Shown here piece after piece: positions 43,102 to 53,886 of a DNA stretch of 64,000 nucleotides. Source of the stretch: an uncultured SAR86 cluster bacterium (GTDB lineage: Bacteria; Pseudomonadota; Gammaproteobacteria; Magnimaribacterales; D2472); contig CACEAP010000003.1 in NCBI GenBank assembly GCA_902557645.1, positions 62,001 to 126,000 on the forward strand, given 5' to 3'. The notes beneath the pieces were generated by a model. It worked only from the letters and a program-made list of their open reading frames with translations. It was not told the DNA's origin and did not search any database. The translations under genes were made by a program, and so were the position numbers. Each line of letters begins with the position of its first letter. The stretch's first letter is position 1.

Positions 43102-45633
43102 TTATATAATTTCTGATAAAGCTTTCTTTATTTTTTGTATTTTGTTTTTGGATATCAGATTAATATTCTGATCTTCAATGAAAAAAGTATCTTCCACCTT
43201 TTCACCAAGGGTAGTTATTTTTGCAGAATGAATTGATACATCATAGCTTTTAAAAATCTGAGCAATCTTTACAAGCAAACCAGAGCTATTAGTAGTTTCA
43301 ATAGTAATAATATTTCTATTTTTTTGTTTATCTATTGAATCGGTTATTTTAGTTGGTTTTTTAAAATGCATATTCTTACTATCAGAACGAACATCTATTT
43401 TATTTAGCTTTTTAGAGCCTGAATGAATCGCTTTAATTTTTGTACTTAGGCTTTTAGTATCAGCCTGAGTTAACTTTATTGATTGATATTTATATGAAGC
43501 TATAAAAGTATTTAATGCTATTTTTTTATCTTTAGTAGTAGAGATATCAGCATCAATAATTTCAACTCCTAAAGCACCAAATATTTTAACTAAATTCAAG
43601 AATAAACCATCTACGTTTTTAATTTTTATAAAGATCTCAAGAAGGTTATTAAAATTCTGTCTCAACTCAATAATATCAGCATCTTCTTCATTCATTATTA
43701 TTGATTCTGCTTGCCATTTAAGTTGCGATGATGAAAATCTTCCAAAGTAACTTTCATCAATTTCTTTCCATAAGTTTGTGATGATATTTTTATCGCCCTG
43801 ACCTAAATCTTGAACAATACTATTAATCCTGTCTTTTACTACTTCTTTAATACTTTTATCTCTTTCTTTATTCAGACGGCTTCTTGTATTAAAAAATAAG
43901 GATCTAAGTAATCCATGTTTCCAGCCATTCCAAATTGATGGATTGGTTGCTCTAATATCATTTATGGTTAGGAGATATAGATAATTCAATCTTTCTAAAT
44001 TCTTACATTTATTAGCAAAATCTCTAATGGTTGCAGGGTCGTATATATCTTTTCTTTGAGAAATTGAAGACATTTCTAAGTGATTTAGTACTAGCCAAGA
44101 AATTAATTCAGCATCATGAAGCGACATTCCTAATTTTTTTGCAAACTTATAGCTTGCTTTTGCCCCAATTTCTGAATGATCCCCACCTTTGCCTTTGCCA
44201 AGATCATGGAATAACCCAGCTATGTAAAGTATTTCAATTTTTGGCAATCTGTTAATTAATTCATTCTCAATCTCAAAACCATCATCAATATGATTAATTT
44301 TCATCTGGCGCATATTCCTTACTACTTTAAATGTATGCTCATCAACGGTATAGATATGAAATAAATCAAACTGCATTTGCCCTATAACTTCTCCGAATTC
44401 CTTAATATAGGCTTGTATTATTCCTAATCTTTTCATTTTTCTTAGTATTGAAGATAAGTTATATGGTGATCTAAGAATTTGAAGAAATTGTTTAGAATAG
44501 TTTTTATTTTTTTTAAAGTTTTCATCGACAAGCTGAGCATTTTCTTTCAATAATCTTGCAGTCTTAGTATCGATGCCTATTAAATCTTTTCTTTGACCAA
44601 TTTTTATAAAAATCTCAAATATTAGATGTTTATTTTCTTGAAGATTGGTATCTTTGAAACCAATTCTATTATTTCTTATAAAAAAATCTCCGTAGTCTTT
44701 TTTTATTTTAAATGTTCCCTTTTCTTCATATTTATCAAAAATGGTCTCATTAAAAATTGAGAGAACCTCCGCATGATAGAAATATTTTTGCATCAAAATT
44801 TCTACAGATTGGGTGTTTCTTTTGGAATTAATCTTGGCTCTTTTAGCAAGTTCTATCTGAGAATTAAAACTTAACCTATTTCTAGAGCTATTTTGAATTA
44901 AATTACAGGAATATCTTAATAATTTAATAAAATTATGGGCTTTCTCTATTGCTGTGAACTCCTTTTTACTAAAGATATCAGCATTTTTAATCTTATTTAT
45001 AGTTGCTAGGTTAAAACAATGATTAAGTATCCAAGTTCCAGTTTGAAAGTCTCTTAGGCTTCCTGGTGATTCCTTGAGATCAGGCTCAAGGTTAAAAGAT
45101 GTGGAATCAAATGAAGCATGCCTTCCTTCTTGCTCAATTTTCTTTTTATTGAAGAATTTAGAAGGTGAAATAAATTTATTTTTATCACCAACAATTTTAT
45201 TAATTATTTCAATAGCTTCTTTATTTGCAGATAAGGGCCTAAAGGATAGAAAGGATGTAAACTCTTTGATATCTTCTGAGATAATTTTTTTTAATTCCTT
45301 TTTATTTCTAACAGAATGACCTACTTTATGACCATAATCCCAAAGGTTTGCAATAAACTTTTCTAGATTTTCATAATTTTTGATTTTTTGGTTAATTTGA
45401 ATAATTGATATATCTATATCTGATGCAGGAAAAATTTCTTTATTTCCATAACCACCTATAGCAAACAAACCAAAATCGTTCTGGAGATTTAAATCTTTAA
45501 AATTTTGGATTATTTCTTTATCAAGCCAGTCCGATCTTTTTTGTAGAAAATCATTTATTTTTTTAGGATTATCAATAGCTTGTGGGAACCAAGACCAAAA
45601 TTTTGAATCTAGCTTATCTAGATTCTTTTTCAT
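43102..45633 (-). CDS. glnD: Bifunctional uridylyltransferase/uridylyl-removing enzyme GlnD
   Basis: Nitrogen sensor that uridylylates and de-uridylylates the PII proteins in response to glutamine. The nucleotidyltransferase motif GGYGNKEIFPASDIDI is near the N-terminus. The HD hydrolase domain has LFHDLGKGKGGDHSEIG, and C-terminal ACT domains include TTNSSGLLVKIAQIF. Length is 843 (E. coli 890). It overlaps map by four bases (ATGA). PII genes are not in this window. Confidence 0.95.
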   Translation of the reverse strand: MKKNLDKLDSKFWSWFPQAIDNPKKINDFLQKRSDWLDKEIIQNFKDLNLQNDFGLFAIGGYGNKEIFPASDIDISIIQINQKIKNYENLEKFIANLWDYGHKVGHSVRNKKELKKIISEDIKEFTSFLSFRPLSANKEAIEIINKIVGDKNKFISPSKFFNKKKIEQEGRHASFDSTSFNLEPDLKESPGSLRDFQTGTWILNHCFNLATINKIKNADIFSKKEFTAIEKAHNFIKLLRYSCNLIQNSSRNRLSFNSQIELAKRAKINSKRNTQSVEILMQKYFYHAEVLSIFNETIFDKYEEKGTFKIKKDYGDFFIRNNRIGFKDTNLQENKHLIFEIFIKIGQRKDLIGIDTKTARLLKENAQLVDENFKKNKNYSKQFLQILRSPYNLSSILRKMKRLGIIQAYIKEFGEVIGQMQFDLFHIYTVDEHTFKVVRNMRQMKINHIDDGFEIENELINRLPKIEILYIAGLFHDLGKGKGGDHSEIGAKASYKFAKKLGMSLHDAELISWLVLNHLEMSSISQRKDIYDPATIRDFANKCKNLERLNYLYLLTINDIRATNPSIWNGWKHGLLRSLFFNTRSRLNKERDKSIKEVVKDRINSIVQDLGQGDKNIITNLWKEIDESYFGRFSSSQLKWQAESIIMNEEDADIIELRQNFNNLLEIFIKIKNVDGLFLNLVKIFGALGVEIIDADISTTKDKKIALNTFIASYKYQSIKLTQADTKSLSTKIKAIHSGSKKLNKIDVRSDSKNMHFKKPTKITDSIDKQKNRNIITIETTNSSGLLVKIAQIFKSYDVSIHSAKITTLGEKVEDTFFIEDQNINLISKNKIQKIKKALSEII

Positions 45634-46400
45634 ATAGTTTCTTCAGATCTTTTTGTAAGAATTTCTACACCTTCAGCAGTAACAGCTAAAGTATGCTCCC
45701 ATTGAGCAGAATTTCTTCCATCTTTAGTTTCTACAGTCCAACCATCTGATAATACTTTGCTATATTTTGATCCTTGATTAATCATAGGCTCTATTGTGAA
45801 ACACATTCCTTCTTTAACCTCAATTCCAGTACCAGGCTTTCCAAAGTGAAGTATTTGAGGATCTTCATGATATATGTTACCGATACCATGACCACAATAA
45901 TCTTCAACAACAGAATAATAGTTTTTTTCAGCATGGACTTGAATAGCATTGCCAATATCACCAAGACAAATTCCAGGTTTAACTATTTCTATAGCTTTGT
46001 ATAAACATTCTTGAGTGACTCTTACAAGTCTCTCATTATGAGGCTTGCATTTGCCTACTAAAAACATTTTAGATGTATCACCATACCAGCCATCTTTTAT
46101 AACTGTCACATCTATATTTACAATATCTCCATTTTTAAGAACTTTATTGTTATCAGGAATGCCATGACAGATAACATTATTGATGCTTGAACATATAGTC
46201 TTTTCATAACCGTTATAACCAATATTTGCTGGGATGGCTTTCTGTGTTTCTGTTATATATTTATAACATATTGAATCTAGTTCTCCTGTTGATATGCCTG
46301 GTAAAACATGAGGTGTAATCATATCTAATACTTCTGCTGCTAATTTTCCTGCAATTCGCATTTTGCCAATCTCATTTTGTGTTTTTATAGAAATATTCAT
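45630..46400 (-). CDS. map: Methionine aminopeptidase type I
   Basis: Removes the initiator Met from new proteins. All five metal ligands are visible in order: two Asp in NIDVTVIKDGWYGDTSKMF, His in CGHGIGNIYHEDP, Glu in CFTIEPMINQG, and Glu in SAQWEHTLAVT. It is 256 residues (E. coli 264). In E. coli map is divergent from rpsB; here it is divergent from carA instead, with glnD and dapD following as usual. Confidence 0.97.
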   Translation of the reverse strand: MNISIKTQNEIGKMRIAGKLAAEVLDMITPHVLPGISTGELDSICYKYITETQKAIPANIGYNGYEKTICSSINNVICHGIPDNNKVLKNGDIVNIDVTVIKDGWYGDTSKMFLVGKCKPHNERLVRVTQECLYKAIEIVKPGICLGDIGNAIQVHAEKNYYSVVEDYCGHGIGNIYHEDPQILHFGKPGTGIEVKEGMCFTIEPMINQGSKYSKVLSDGWTVETKDGRNSAQWEHTLAVTAEGVEILTKRSEETI

Positions 46401-46529
46401 ATTTTTTTCATTAATTAGTAGACGTCATTCACTTTAATCTGTAAAGTACAATTTTAATGCTTGCTCTAAATTTTAGCTCATTAAAATCCGTAAAATTTCA
46501 TTATTTCCCATATCTTTTTCTTCAAAAGA

Positions 46530-46546
46530 ACCTCCTTACTAGAGGT
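46530..46546 (+). promoter_or_regulatory. Hairpin covering the carA ribosome-binding site
   Basis: ACCTC (46530-46534) pairs with GAGGT (46542-46546) around a seven-base loop. The right arm is the Shine-Dalgarno sequence of carA, whose ATG is at 46555. The arrangement could limit carA translation or respond to a regulator. The 154-base gap here is the longest in the window and also holds the divergent map and carA promoters, for which I see only weak AT-rich candidates (TAAAAT at 46482-46487 and 46491-46496). Confidence 0.4.
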
Positions 46547-46554
46547 AATATCTA

Positions 46555-47679
46555 ATGTCATTTCCTGCAATATTAGTTCTTGAAGATGGAAGTATATTTG
46601 ATGGAATAGGTTTTGGCATAGAAAAAGTTGAAATTGGAGAAATAGTTTTTAATACCTCCATGACTGGCTATCAAGAAATAATTACGGACCCATCCTATAA
46701 AAAACAAATTATTACTTTTACACATCCACATATTGGTAATACAGGAATCAATGATGAGGATATGGAATCGTCAAAAATTCATGCATCTGGAATAGTAGTC
46801 AAAGAATTTTCAAATAATCCTAGCAATTGGAGATCTAAATCCACATTAGAAGATTTTCTTATTAAACAGAACATTATTGCGATCTCAGATATTGACACTA
46901 GAAAGCTTACAAATCATCTAAGAGAAAATGGTTCAATGGGATGTTGCATTGCTGCAAAATCAAAATGCTCAAACGAAGAAGCTATTCAAAATGCAAAGAA
47001 CTTTGAGGGACTAGAGGGCTTAGATCTTGCAAAAGAAGTTTCAACTCAAGATAGTTATAAATGGGAAGAAGGTGTTTGGCCTGAATTTAAGATTAGTTCA
47101 AGCAAGCTCAATATTGTTGCTTATGATTTTGGTATAAAAAGAAATATTCTAAGGTTACTTGCTGAGCATGTTGGCAAAGTAACTGTTGTAAATGCGCAAA
47201 CATCATTTGATGAAGTTATGGCCATGAAGCCTGACGGAATATTTTTATCTAATGGACCAGGAGATCCGGAGCCTTGTTCATATGCAATTGATAATATTAA
47301 GAAGTTTCTTGAGGTTAATATGCCAATTTTTGGAATTTGCTTAGGGCATCAACTCTTAGCATTAGCTGGCGGCGCAAAAACCAATAAAATGAAATTTGGA
47401 CATCATGGCGCTAATCATCCTGTTCAAGATATAGACACCAAAGAAGTCTTTATTACATCACAAAATCATGGATTTGCTGTCGATGAGTCATCTTTAGGAG
47501 ATGGCATTAAATCCAAACACATTTCTTTATTTGATAAATCTCTTCAAGGCATTGAGTTTATAAATAAGCCAGCATTTAGTTTTCAAGGGCATCCCGAGGC
47601 AAGCCCTGGACCTCAAGATATTCAATCTCTTTTTAAACAATTTCTAACTTTAGTGAAAAAAAATGCCAAAAAGAACTGA
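46555..47679 (+). CDS. carA: Carbamoyl-phosphate synthase small subunit (glutaminase)
   Basis: Hydrolyses glutamine and passes ammonia to CarB for carbamoyl phosphate, used for pyrimidines and arginine. The class I amidotransferase triad is visible: Cys in [12 protein letters not shown], His and Glu in [11 protein letters not shown]. The N-terminal small-subunit domain starts with [15 protein letters not shown]. It is 374 residues (E. coli 382). It overlaps carB by 17 bases. Confidence 0.97.
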   Translation: MSFPAILVLEDGSIFDGIGFGIEKVEIGEIVFNTSMTGYQEIITDPSYKKQIITFTHPHIGNTGINDEDMESSKIHASGIVVKEFSNNPSNWRSKSTLEDFLIKQNIIAISDIDTRKLTNHLRENGSMGCCIAAKSKCSNEEAIQNAKNFEGLEGLDLAKEVSTQDSYKWEEGVWPEFKISSSKLNIVAYDFGIKRNILRLLAEHVGKVTVVNAQTSFDEVMAMKPDGIFLSNGPGDPEPCSYAIDNIKKFLEVNMPIFGICLGHQLLALAGGAKTNKMKFGHHGANHPVQDIDTKEVFITSQNHGFAVDESSLGDGIKSKHISLFDKSLQGIEFINKPAFSFQGHPEASPGPQDIQSLFKQFLTLVKKNAKKN

Positions 47680-50600
47680 TATATCTTCAATTCTTATTAT
47701 TGGGGCTGGACCCATAATTATAGGTCAAGCATGTGAATTTGATTATTCTGGCGCTCAAGCCTGTAAAGCCTTAAAAGAAGAGGGGTATAGAGTTATTTTG
47801 GTCAACTCTAATCCCGCTACAATAATGACTGACCCATTGCTTGCAGATGCAACATACATAGAACCAATCCATTGGGAAAATGTAGAAAAAATAATAGAAA
47901 AAGAAAAACCTGACGCAATTCTCCCTACTATGGGAGGACAAACAGCTTTAAATACCGCACTCTCATTGGCTAAAGAGGGAGTTTTAAAGAAACATGGCGT
48001 AATTTTAATAGGCGCCTCAAGAGAGGCCATAGATAAAGCAGAAGATAGACAACTTTTTGACCAAACAATGCAGTCTATTGGAATTGAAACACCAAAATCA
48101 GGTATAGCTCATAATCTTGAAGATGCATTAAATGTTCAAAAAGAGGTAGGATTTCCTGCAATCATAAGACCCTCTTTTACCATGGGTGGAACTGGTGGAG
48201 GTATAGCCTACAATATTGAAGAGTTTCAAAGCATCTGTAAAAAAGGACTAGAGTTATCTCCAACTAATGAACTTCTTATAGATGAATCTTTAATTGGATG
48301 GAAAGAGTTTGAGATGGAAGTTGTCAGAGACAAGAATGATAACTGCATTATTATTTGTTCAATCGAAAATCTTGATCCTATGGGAGTTCATACCGGTGAT
48401 TCAATTACAATAGCTCCCGCTCAAACCTTAACGGATAAAGAATATCAAAATATGCGAAATGCTTCTTTTGCTATTTTAAGAGAAATAGGTGTTGAGACTG
48501 GGGGATCAAATGTTCAGTTCGCTGTAAATCCTGAAGACGGCAGAATGATTGTCATTGAAATGAATCCAAGAGTTAGTAGATCATCTGCTTTAGCATCAAA
48601 AGCAACTGGATTTCCAATTGCTAAAGTCGCAGCTTTGTTATCTGTTGGTTTCACCTTAGATGAACTACAAAATGACATTACAGGAGGATTGACCCCAGCC
48701 TCTTTCGAGCCATCTATTGATTATATTGTCACCAAAATTCCTAAATTTGCATTTGAAAAATTTAGTCAAGCTAATGATCGCTTAACAACACAAATGAAAT
48801 CAGTTGGTGAGGTTATGGCTATAGGAACGAATTTTCAAGAATCATTACAAAAAGCTATATGCAGTATGGAGGAGGGCTTAGATGGCCTTAACCCAATTTT
48901 AAAAGGTGATGATGATTTAGAAGATAAATTAAGGTATGAATTATCTTTTCCAGGCCCAAAAAGAATATTTTATGTTGCAGATGCGATTAGAAATGGTTGG
49001 AGTAATGAAAAAATCTTTCAACTATGCGGTATAGATTATTGGTTTTTGAATCAAATGCGAAATATTATTAATTATGAAGAGGTTATTAAGGCTTCGGATA
49101 TTAATAGTATTGAATCAGATCAGTGGTTTAATCTAAAAAAGATTGGTTTTTCTGATTCAAGAATAGCTTCACTCTTAAATATAGATGAACTAGACGTTAG
49201 ATCAAATAGAATTAACAAGGGAATTAAGCCAGTGTTTAAAAGAGTAGATACATGTGCAGCTGAATTCCTTACTTCAACTTGTTATATGTATTCCACTTAT
49301 GGCGGAGAATGTGAAAGTAATCCCACTTTAGATAAAAAGGTAATAGTACTTGGAAGCGGCCCTAATAGAATTGGCCAAGGTATAGAATTTGATTATTGTT
49401 GTGTTCATGCTTCTTTAGCAATGCAAGAAGAGGGATATGAATCTATTATGGTTAATTGTAATCCAGAGACTGTTTCAACTGATTATGATGTATCAAACAG
49501 ACTCTACTTTGAACCTATTACTTCTGAAAAAATAATGGATATTATTGAGATAGAAGATCCCTATGGCGCAATAATTCAATTCGGAGGACAAACCCCTCTT
49601 AAATTAGCATCCACCCTAGAAAAAGCAGGAGTTAATATCTTAGGCACCGATGTTGATGCGATTGATCGTTCTGAAGACAGAGAAAGGTTTCAAGAACTGG
49701 TTGAGAAATTGGCTCTTAAGCAACCAATGAATTCTACTGTTAGAACTTTAGAGGAGGCCATAGAATCTGCTTCAGAGATAGGCTATCCAATTGTTGTTAG
49801 GCCTTCATATGTATTGGGTGGAAGAGCCATGCAACTTGTCCATAACGATAATGAACTTACGCTATATTTAAAAGAAGCGGTAGAAGTGTCAAATGAAAAG
49901 CCTATACTTTTAGACAGCTTTTTAACAGATGCTATTGAAGTAGATGTTGATGTAATTTCAGATGGGTCAGTAATAATGATCGGTGGAATATTACAACATA
50001 TCGAACAGGCCGGAATTCATTCAGGCGACTCTGCTTGCTCATTACCTCCTTATAATTTAGATAAAGAGATAATTAGCAACTTAGAATCACAATCAATTGC
50101 TATAGCAAAAGAATTAGAAATAATCGGGCTAATGAATATTCAATTTGCTGTTAAAAATAAAGATATATACATTATAGAAGTTAATCCTAGAGCATCAAGA
50201 ACAGTTCCTTTTATCTCAAAAGCTATTGGCGACTCATTAGTTAAAGCTGCTTCAAAATCTATGGTAGGTAAATCATTATTAGATCAAAATTTTTCAAATA
50301 AACTGCCTGATAACTTATATTTTGTTAAAGAAGCTGTATTGCCCTTTGATAAATTCCCTTTAGTCGACCCCATCCTAGGTCCTGAGATGAAATCTACTGG
50401 TGAGGTTATGGGTATTGGCAGGAATTTTGGAGAAGCATATGCAAAAGCTCAAAAAGCAGCAAATAAGAATCTTTCTAGAAAAGGAGTTGTTTTTATAAGC
50501 GTTAAAGAATCAGATAAAAAGTATCTAAATGAACTTGTGCCAAATATTATTGATAAAGGTTTTAATATTGTAGCAACCCTTGGAACTTCAAAATATATTG

Positions 50601-50869
50601 AAGAGATAGGATTTCCAGTTAATAAAGTTAACAAAGTTATGGAAGGCAGACCTCATATAGTAGACATGATGGTAAATGGAGACATTAATCTTGTTATAAA
50701 TACTTCAGAAGGAAAACAATCAATAGATGACTCTTCATCTATAAGACAAACAGCACTTCAAAATAAAATCTTTTGTACGACCACTATGTTTGGAGCTTTT
50801 GCAATTGTTGATGCTTTAGATGGCCTAGAATCAGATTGGTCATATCTGTCGCTTCAAGAAATTCATTAA
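47663..50869 (+). CDS. carB: Carbamoyl-phosphate synthase large subunit
   Basis: Makes carbamoyl phosphate from bicarbonate, ammonia and two ATP. The duplicated ATP-grasp halves are evident: [17 protein letters not shown] near the start and [17 protein letters not shown] in the second half; [19 protein letters not shown] and [17 protein letters not shown] are the paired metal-binding blocks. A C-terminal MGS-like allosteric domain follows ([12 protein letters not shown]). Length 1068 (E. coli 1073). greA begins 30 bases downstream. Confidence 0.98.
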   Translation: MPKRTDISSILIIGAGPIIIGQACEFDYSGAQACKALKEEGYRVILVNSNPATIMTDPLLADATYIEPIHWENVEKIIEKEKPDAILPTMGGQTALNTALSLAKEGVLKKHGVILIGASREAIDKAEDRQLFDQTMQSIGIETPKSGIAHNLEDALNVQKEVGFPAIIRPSFTMGGTGGGIAYNIEEFQSICKKGLELSPTNELLIDESLIGWKEFEMEVVRDKNDNCIIICSIENLDPMGVHTGDSITIAPAQTLTDKEYQNMRNASFAILREIGVETGGSNVQFAVNPEDGRMIVIEMNPRVSRSSALASKATGFPIAKVAALLSVGFTLDELQNDITGGLTPASFEPSIDYIVTKIPKFAFEKFSQANDRLTTQMKSVGEVMAIGTNFQESLQKAICSMEEGLDGLNPILKGDDDLEDKLRYELSFPGPKRIFYVADAIRNGWSNEKIFQLCGIDYWFLNQMRNIINYEEVIKASDINSIESDQWFNLKKIGFSDSRIASLLNIDELDVRSNRINKGIKPVFKRVDTCAAEFLTSTCYMYSTYGGECESNPTLDKKVIVLGSGPNRIGQGIEFDYCCVHASLAMQEEGYESIMVNCNPETVSTDYDVSNRLYFEPITSEKIMDIIEIEDPYGAIIQFGGQTPLKLASTLEKAGVNILGTDVDAIDRSEDRERFQELVEKLALKQPMNSTVRTLEEAIESASEIGYPIVVRPSYVLGGRAMQLVHNDNELTLYLKEAVEVSNEKPILLDSFLTDAIEVDVDVISDGSVIMIGGILQHIEQAGIHSGDSACSLPPYNLDKEIISNLESQSIAIAKELEIIGLMNIQFAVKNKDIYIIEVNPRASRTVPFISKAIGDSLVKAASKSMVGKSLLDQNFSNKLPDNLYFVKEAVLPFDKFPLVDPILGPEMKSTGEVMGIGRNFGEAYAKAQKAANKNLSRKGVVFISVKESDKKYLNELVPNIIDKGFNIVATLGTSKYIEEIGFPVNKVNKVMEGRPHIVDMMVNGDINLVINTSEGKQSIDDSSSIRQTALQNKIFCTTTMFGAFAIVDALDGLESDWSYLSLQEIH

Positions 50870-50883
50870 TATTCACTAGCTCT

Positions 50884-50892
50884 TGTTATAAT
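50884..50892 (+). promoter_or_regulatory. Extended -10 promoter directly before greA
   Basis: TGTTATAAT is a perfect extended -10 (TG, one base, TATAAT). It ends six bases before the greA ATG at 50899, so the transcript would start at, or within a base or two of, the start codon. There is no Shine-Dalgarno sequence before greA, which fits a leaderless message. No good -35 box is seen, as often with extended -10 promoters. Confidence 0.5.
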
Positions 50893-50898
50893 TCGCCT

Positions 50899-51375
50899 AT
50901 GAGTAAATCTGCTATAACAAAAGAAGGTGAAGTAGCTATTAAAGAAAGACTTGCGAAATTAAAGTTTGATGAAAGGCCTAGGATATCTGAAGCAATTGCT
51001 GAAGCAAGAGCGCATGGTGATTTAAAAGAAAATGCTGAATACCACGCTGCAAAAGAATTACAAGGCTTAGTTGAAGCTAAAATTCAAGAAATTGAGACTT
51101 CCCTTGCCAATGCACAAGTGATAGATGTAAAGACTATCCCAGAGACTGGCAGGGTTATTTTTGGCGCAACAATCAAACTTTTTGATTTCGAAAATAATAA
51201 ATCGGTTACTTATAAACTTGTTGGGAATCTAGAATCTGATCCTGAAAAGGGATTAATCTCAATTGATACACCTATTGCAAAAGGCTTATTAGGCAAGTAT
51301 GTTGGGGATGAAGTAACTATATCGACACCTTCAGGACCAATTGTCTATGAAGTTGAAAAAGTTAGCCATATATAG
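50899..51375 (+). CDS. greA: Transcription elongation factor GreA
   Basis: Binds RNA polymerase and stimulates cleavage of backtracked transcripts. The N-terminal coiled coil ends in the loop EARAHGDLKENAEYHAAKE, whose acidic tip (Asp, Glu) acts in the polymerase channel. The C-terminal FKBP-like domain follows. The start at 50899 gives a 158-residue protein beginning MSKSAITKEGE, matching the family. A longer in-frame start at 50836 would overlap carB and add 21 atypical residues. In E. coli greA is divergent from rlmE; here they are co-directional. Confidence 0.96.
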   Translation: MSKSAITKEGEVAIKERLAKLKFDERPRISEAIAEARAHGDLKENAEYHAAKELQGLVEAKIQEIETSLANAQVIDVKTIPETGRVIFGATIKLFDFENNKSVTYKLVGNLESDPEKGLISIDTPIAKGLLGKYVGDEVTISTPSGPIVYEVEKVSHI

Positions 51376-51391
51376 AAATTATTAAAGAATT

Positions 51392-51964
51392 ATGCATCTT
51401 GATAATTGGGGATTAAAAGCAAAGAAATTAGGCTTTAGATCAAGGGCAGTTTTCAAATTAGAAGAAATCTTAGAAAAGACTAATGCGCTTAAAGGTTGCA
51501 AAAATGTTTTAGATATTGGTGCTGCACCTGGAGGCTGGTCACAATTAATAAAATATAAACTTAAGACTGCGAATGTCTTTGCAATAGATATTCTAGATAT
51601 TGAACCAATTAAAGGAGTAAATTTTTTTCAAAAAAAGGTAGAAGATATAGATTTAGTAAAAGATATTTTTTTATTAAAAGGTAAAATTAATCTTGTTATT
51701 TCAGATTTAGCCCCCAATTTAACAGGTATAAGCGTGATTGATGAAGCAAATATTTATGAGCTGAATGACATAACCTTAGATGTTGCTGTAGAATATTTAA
51801 GTAAGTCAAAAGGCGTTTTCATAATTAAGACATTTCAAAATAGTATGCTTAAGAAATTGAGAACAAAAATGATTAGTATTTTTGATGATGTGCAGACATT
51901 TAAGCCTGCCGCCTCAAAAAAACAATCCGCTGAAATATATTTATATGGAGCTTTTAAAGGATGA
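51392..51964 (+). CDS. rlmE: 23S rRNA (uridine-2'-O)-methyltransferase RlmE
   Basis: Heat-shock methyltransferase (FtsJ/RrmJ) that 2'-O-methylates U2552 of 23S rRNA with S-adenosylmethionine. The SAM loop is [11 protein letters not shown] (residues 41-51). The catalytic tetrad can be placed at Lys22, Asp105 (SDLAPN), Lys146 (IIKTFQ) and Glu181 (SAEIYLY). At 190 residues it is about 20 shorter than E. coli, mainly at the N-terminus. It overlaps ftsH by four bases (ATGA), as in many Gammaproteobacteria. Confidence 0.95.
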   Translation: MHLDNWGLKAKKLGFRSRAVFKLEEILEKTNALKGCKNVLDIGAAPGGWSQLIKYKLKTANVFAIDILDIEPIKGVNFFQKKVEDIDLVKDIFLLKGKINLVISDLAPNLTGISVIDEANIYELNDITLDVAVEYLSKSKGVFIIKTFQNSMLKKLRTKMISIFDDVQTFKPAASKKQSAEIYLYGAFKG

Positions 51965-53877
51965 ATAGTAATTTTCTTAGAAACATAATGGTTTGGATTA
52001 TATTTGGATCACTCTTAATGTATGTCTTCAATAATATTGATTCTGCTAATGTAAGGGAGCAAATAAGTTATTCACAATTTAGACAAGAAGTTCTTTCTGA
52101 TAGGGTTGCAAAGGTAGTTTACAAAGGCGATCAGATGACCATTACTGGTGAAAGGCTTGATGGTTCTAAATTTGAAACTAATTACCCTATCTTTAAAAGA
52201 GATGATTCCCTTGATAAAGCAATACAAGATAATGGAATTATTGCTGTATATGAAAAAGTTGAGCAACCTTCTATATGGTCGCAATTATTAGTGGGTGCTT
52301 TTCCAATTCTTTTACTTTTAGGAATATTCTTTTTCTTTATGAGACAAATGCAAGGCGGTATGTCTGGCAAAGGCGGACCTATGTCTTTTGGCAAGAGCAA
52401 AGCAAAACTTATGGAAGGTGGAAAAGTTAAAACTAATTTCCAAGATGTTGCTGGTTGCGAAGAAGCTAAACAAGATGTTCAAGAGCTGGTTGACTTTTTA
52501 AGAGATCCTACTAAATTCCAAAAACTAGGTGGAAAAATTCCAAGAGGTGTATTAATGGTTGGGCCTCCTGGAACTGGAAAGACACTTTTAGCAAGAGCAG
52601 TAGCAGGAGAAGCGAAGGTACCATTTTTTACAATATCTGGTTCTGATTTTGTTGAGATGTTTGTTGGAGTCGGCGCTTCAAGAGTAAGAGATATGTTTGA
52701 ACAGGCAAAAAAGCAATCCCCATGTATTGTTTTTATAGATGAAATTGATGCAGTTGGTCGGCATAGAGGTGCTGGATTAGGAGGGGGTCATGATGAAAGA
52801 GAACAAACATTAAATCAACTTTTGGTTGAAATGGATGGTTTTGAGGGCAATGATGGTGTAATTGTTATTGCAGCAACTAATAGACCAGATGTTCTTGATC
52901 CTGCTCTTCTTAGGCCTGGAAGATTTGATAGACAGGTAGTCGTTGATCTTCCTGATATAAGAGGAAGAGAGCAAATACTAAAAGTCCATATGAAAAAAGT
53001 TCCTCTTGATGCTGATGTTGATGCTTCAGTTATTGCTAGAGGCACTCCCGGATTTTCTGGAGCTGATCTTGCAAATTTAATCAATGAGGCTGCGTTATTT
53101 GCTGCTAGATATGAGGACAAGAAGATAGATCAATCTCATCTTGATTTAGCAAAAGACAAAATCATGATGGGTGCTGAAAGAAAGTCAATGATACTAAGTG
53201 AAGAGCAAAAGCGAATAACTGCATATCACGAAGCTGGCCATGCAATAATTGGAAGGTTGGCTCCTCTTCATGATCCTGTTTATAAAGTTACCATCATTCC
53301 TAGAGGAAGAGCTCTTGGAGTGACTATGTTCTTGCCTGAAGAAGATACATATATGCAAAGCAAGGAGTATCTTTTAAGCAGAATATGTGCGCTTTATGGC
53401 GGAAGAATTGCAGAAGAGATTATTAATGGACCAAAAGGAATTACAACTGGCGCATCAAATGATATTGAGGTAGCTACAAATATAGCAACTAATATGGTTA
53501 CTAAATGGGGCTTATCAGATGTTCTTGGACCATTGAAGTTTGGCGAGGATGAAGGAAGTCCATTTTTAGGGCGTTCAGCAGCATCTCCAGCTAGCATCAG
53601 AAGTGATGAGACGTCTAAAGTTATAGACTCTGAAGTTAAGATGATTATTGATACTTGTTATGCAAGGTCTCAAAAAATATTGAATGATAATTTAGATAAA
53701 TTACATGAAATGGCTTCAGCTTTATTAACTTATGAAACTATTGACGCTGATCAAATAGACGACATTATGGCTGGCGCAAAACCAAGGGCTCCAAAAGATT
53801 GGTCAGATGATAATGATTCATCAAGTAAATCAAAGTCATCAAAAACTTCAATTAAAGGTCCTGCTGAAGAGTTATAA
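51961..53877 (+). CDS. ftsH: ATP-dependent zinc metalloprotease FtsH
   Basis: Membrane-anchored AAA+ protease that degrades damaged membrane proteins and, in E. coli, LpxC and sigma-32. Two N-terminal membrane segments (about 7-24 and 106-126) flank a periplasmic part. Walker A GPPGTGKT is at 201-208, Walker B IVFIDEID at about 256-263, and the zinc site HEAGH at 423-427. The tail is Ser/Lys-rich. It is 638 residues (E. coli 644). glmM follows after nine bases; the folP gene normally found between them is absent. Confidence 0.98.
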   Translation: MNSNFLRNIMVWIIFGSLLMYVFNNIDSANVREQISYSQFRQEVLSDRVAKVVYKGDQMTITGERLDGSKFETNYPIFKRDDSLDKAIQDNGIIAVYEKVEQPSIWSQLLVGAFPILLLLGIFFFFMRQMQGGMSGKGGPMSFGKSKAKLMEGGKVKTNFQDVAGCEEAKQDVQELVDFLRDPTKFQKLGGKIPRGVLMVGPPGTGKTLLARAVAGEAKVPFFTISGSDFVEMFVGVGASRVRDMFEQAKKQSPCIVFIDEIDAVGRHRGAGLGGGHDEREQTLNQLLVEMDGFEGNDGVIVIAATNRPDVLDPALLRPGRFDRQVVVDLPDIRGREQILKVHMKKVPLDADVDASVIARGTPGFSGADLANLINEAALFAARYEDKKIDQSHLDLAKDKIMMGAERKSMILSEEQKRITAYHEAGHAIIGRLAPLHDPVYKVTIIPRGRALGVTMFLPEEDTYMQSKEYLLSRICALYGGRIAEEIINGPKGITTGASNDIEVATNIATNMVTKWGLSDVLGPLKFGEDEGSPFLGRSAASPASIRSDETSKVIDSEVKMIIDTCYARSQKILNDNLDKLHEMASALLTYETIDADQIDDIMAGAKPRAPKDWSDDNDSSSKSKSSKTSIKGPAEEL

Positions 53878-53886
53878 TCCTAAATC

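Noticed and set aside
50836-50898. Longer in-frame start for greA
   Set aside because: It overlaps carB, adds 21 residues unlike any GreA N-terminus, and the ATG at 50899 gives the standard MSK...TKEG start.
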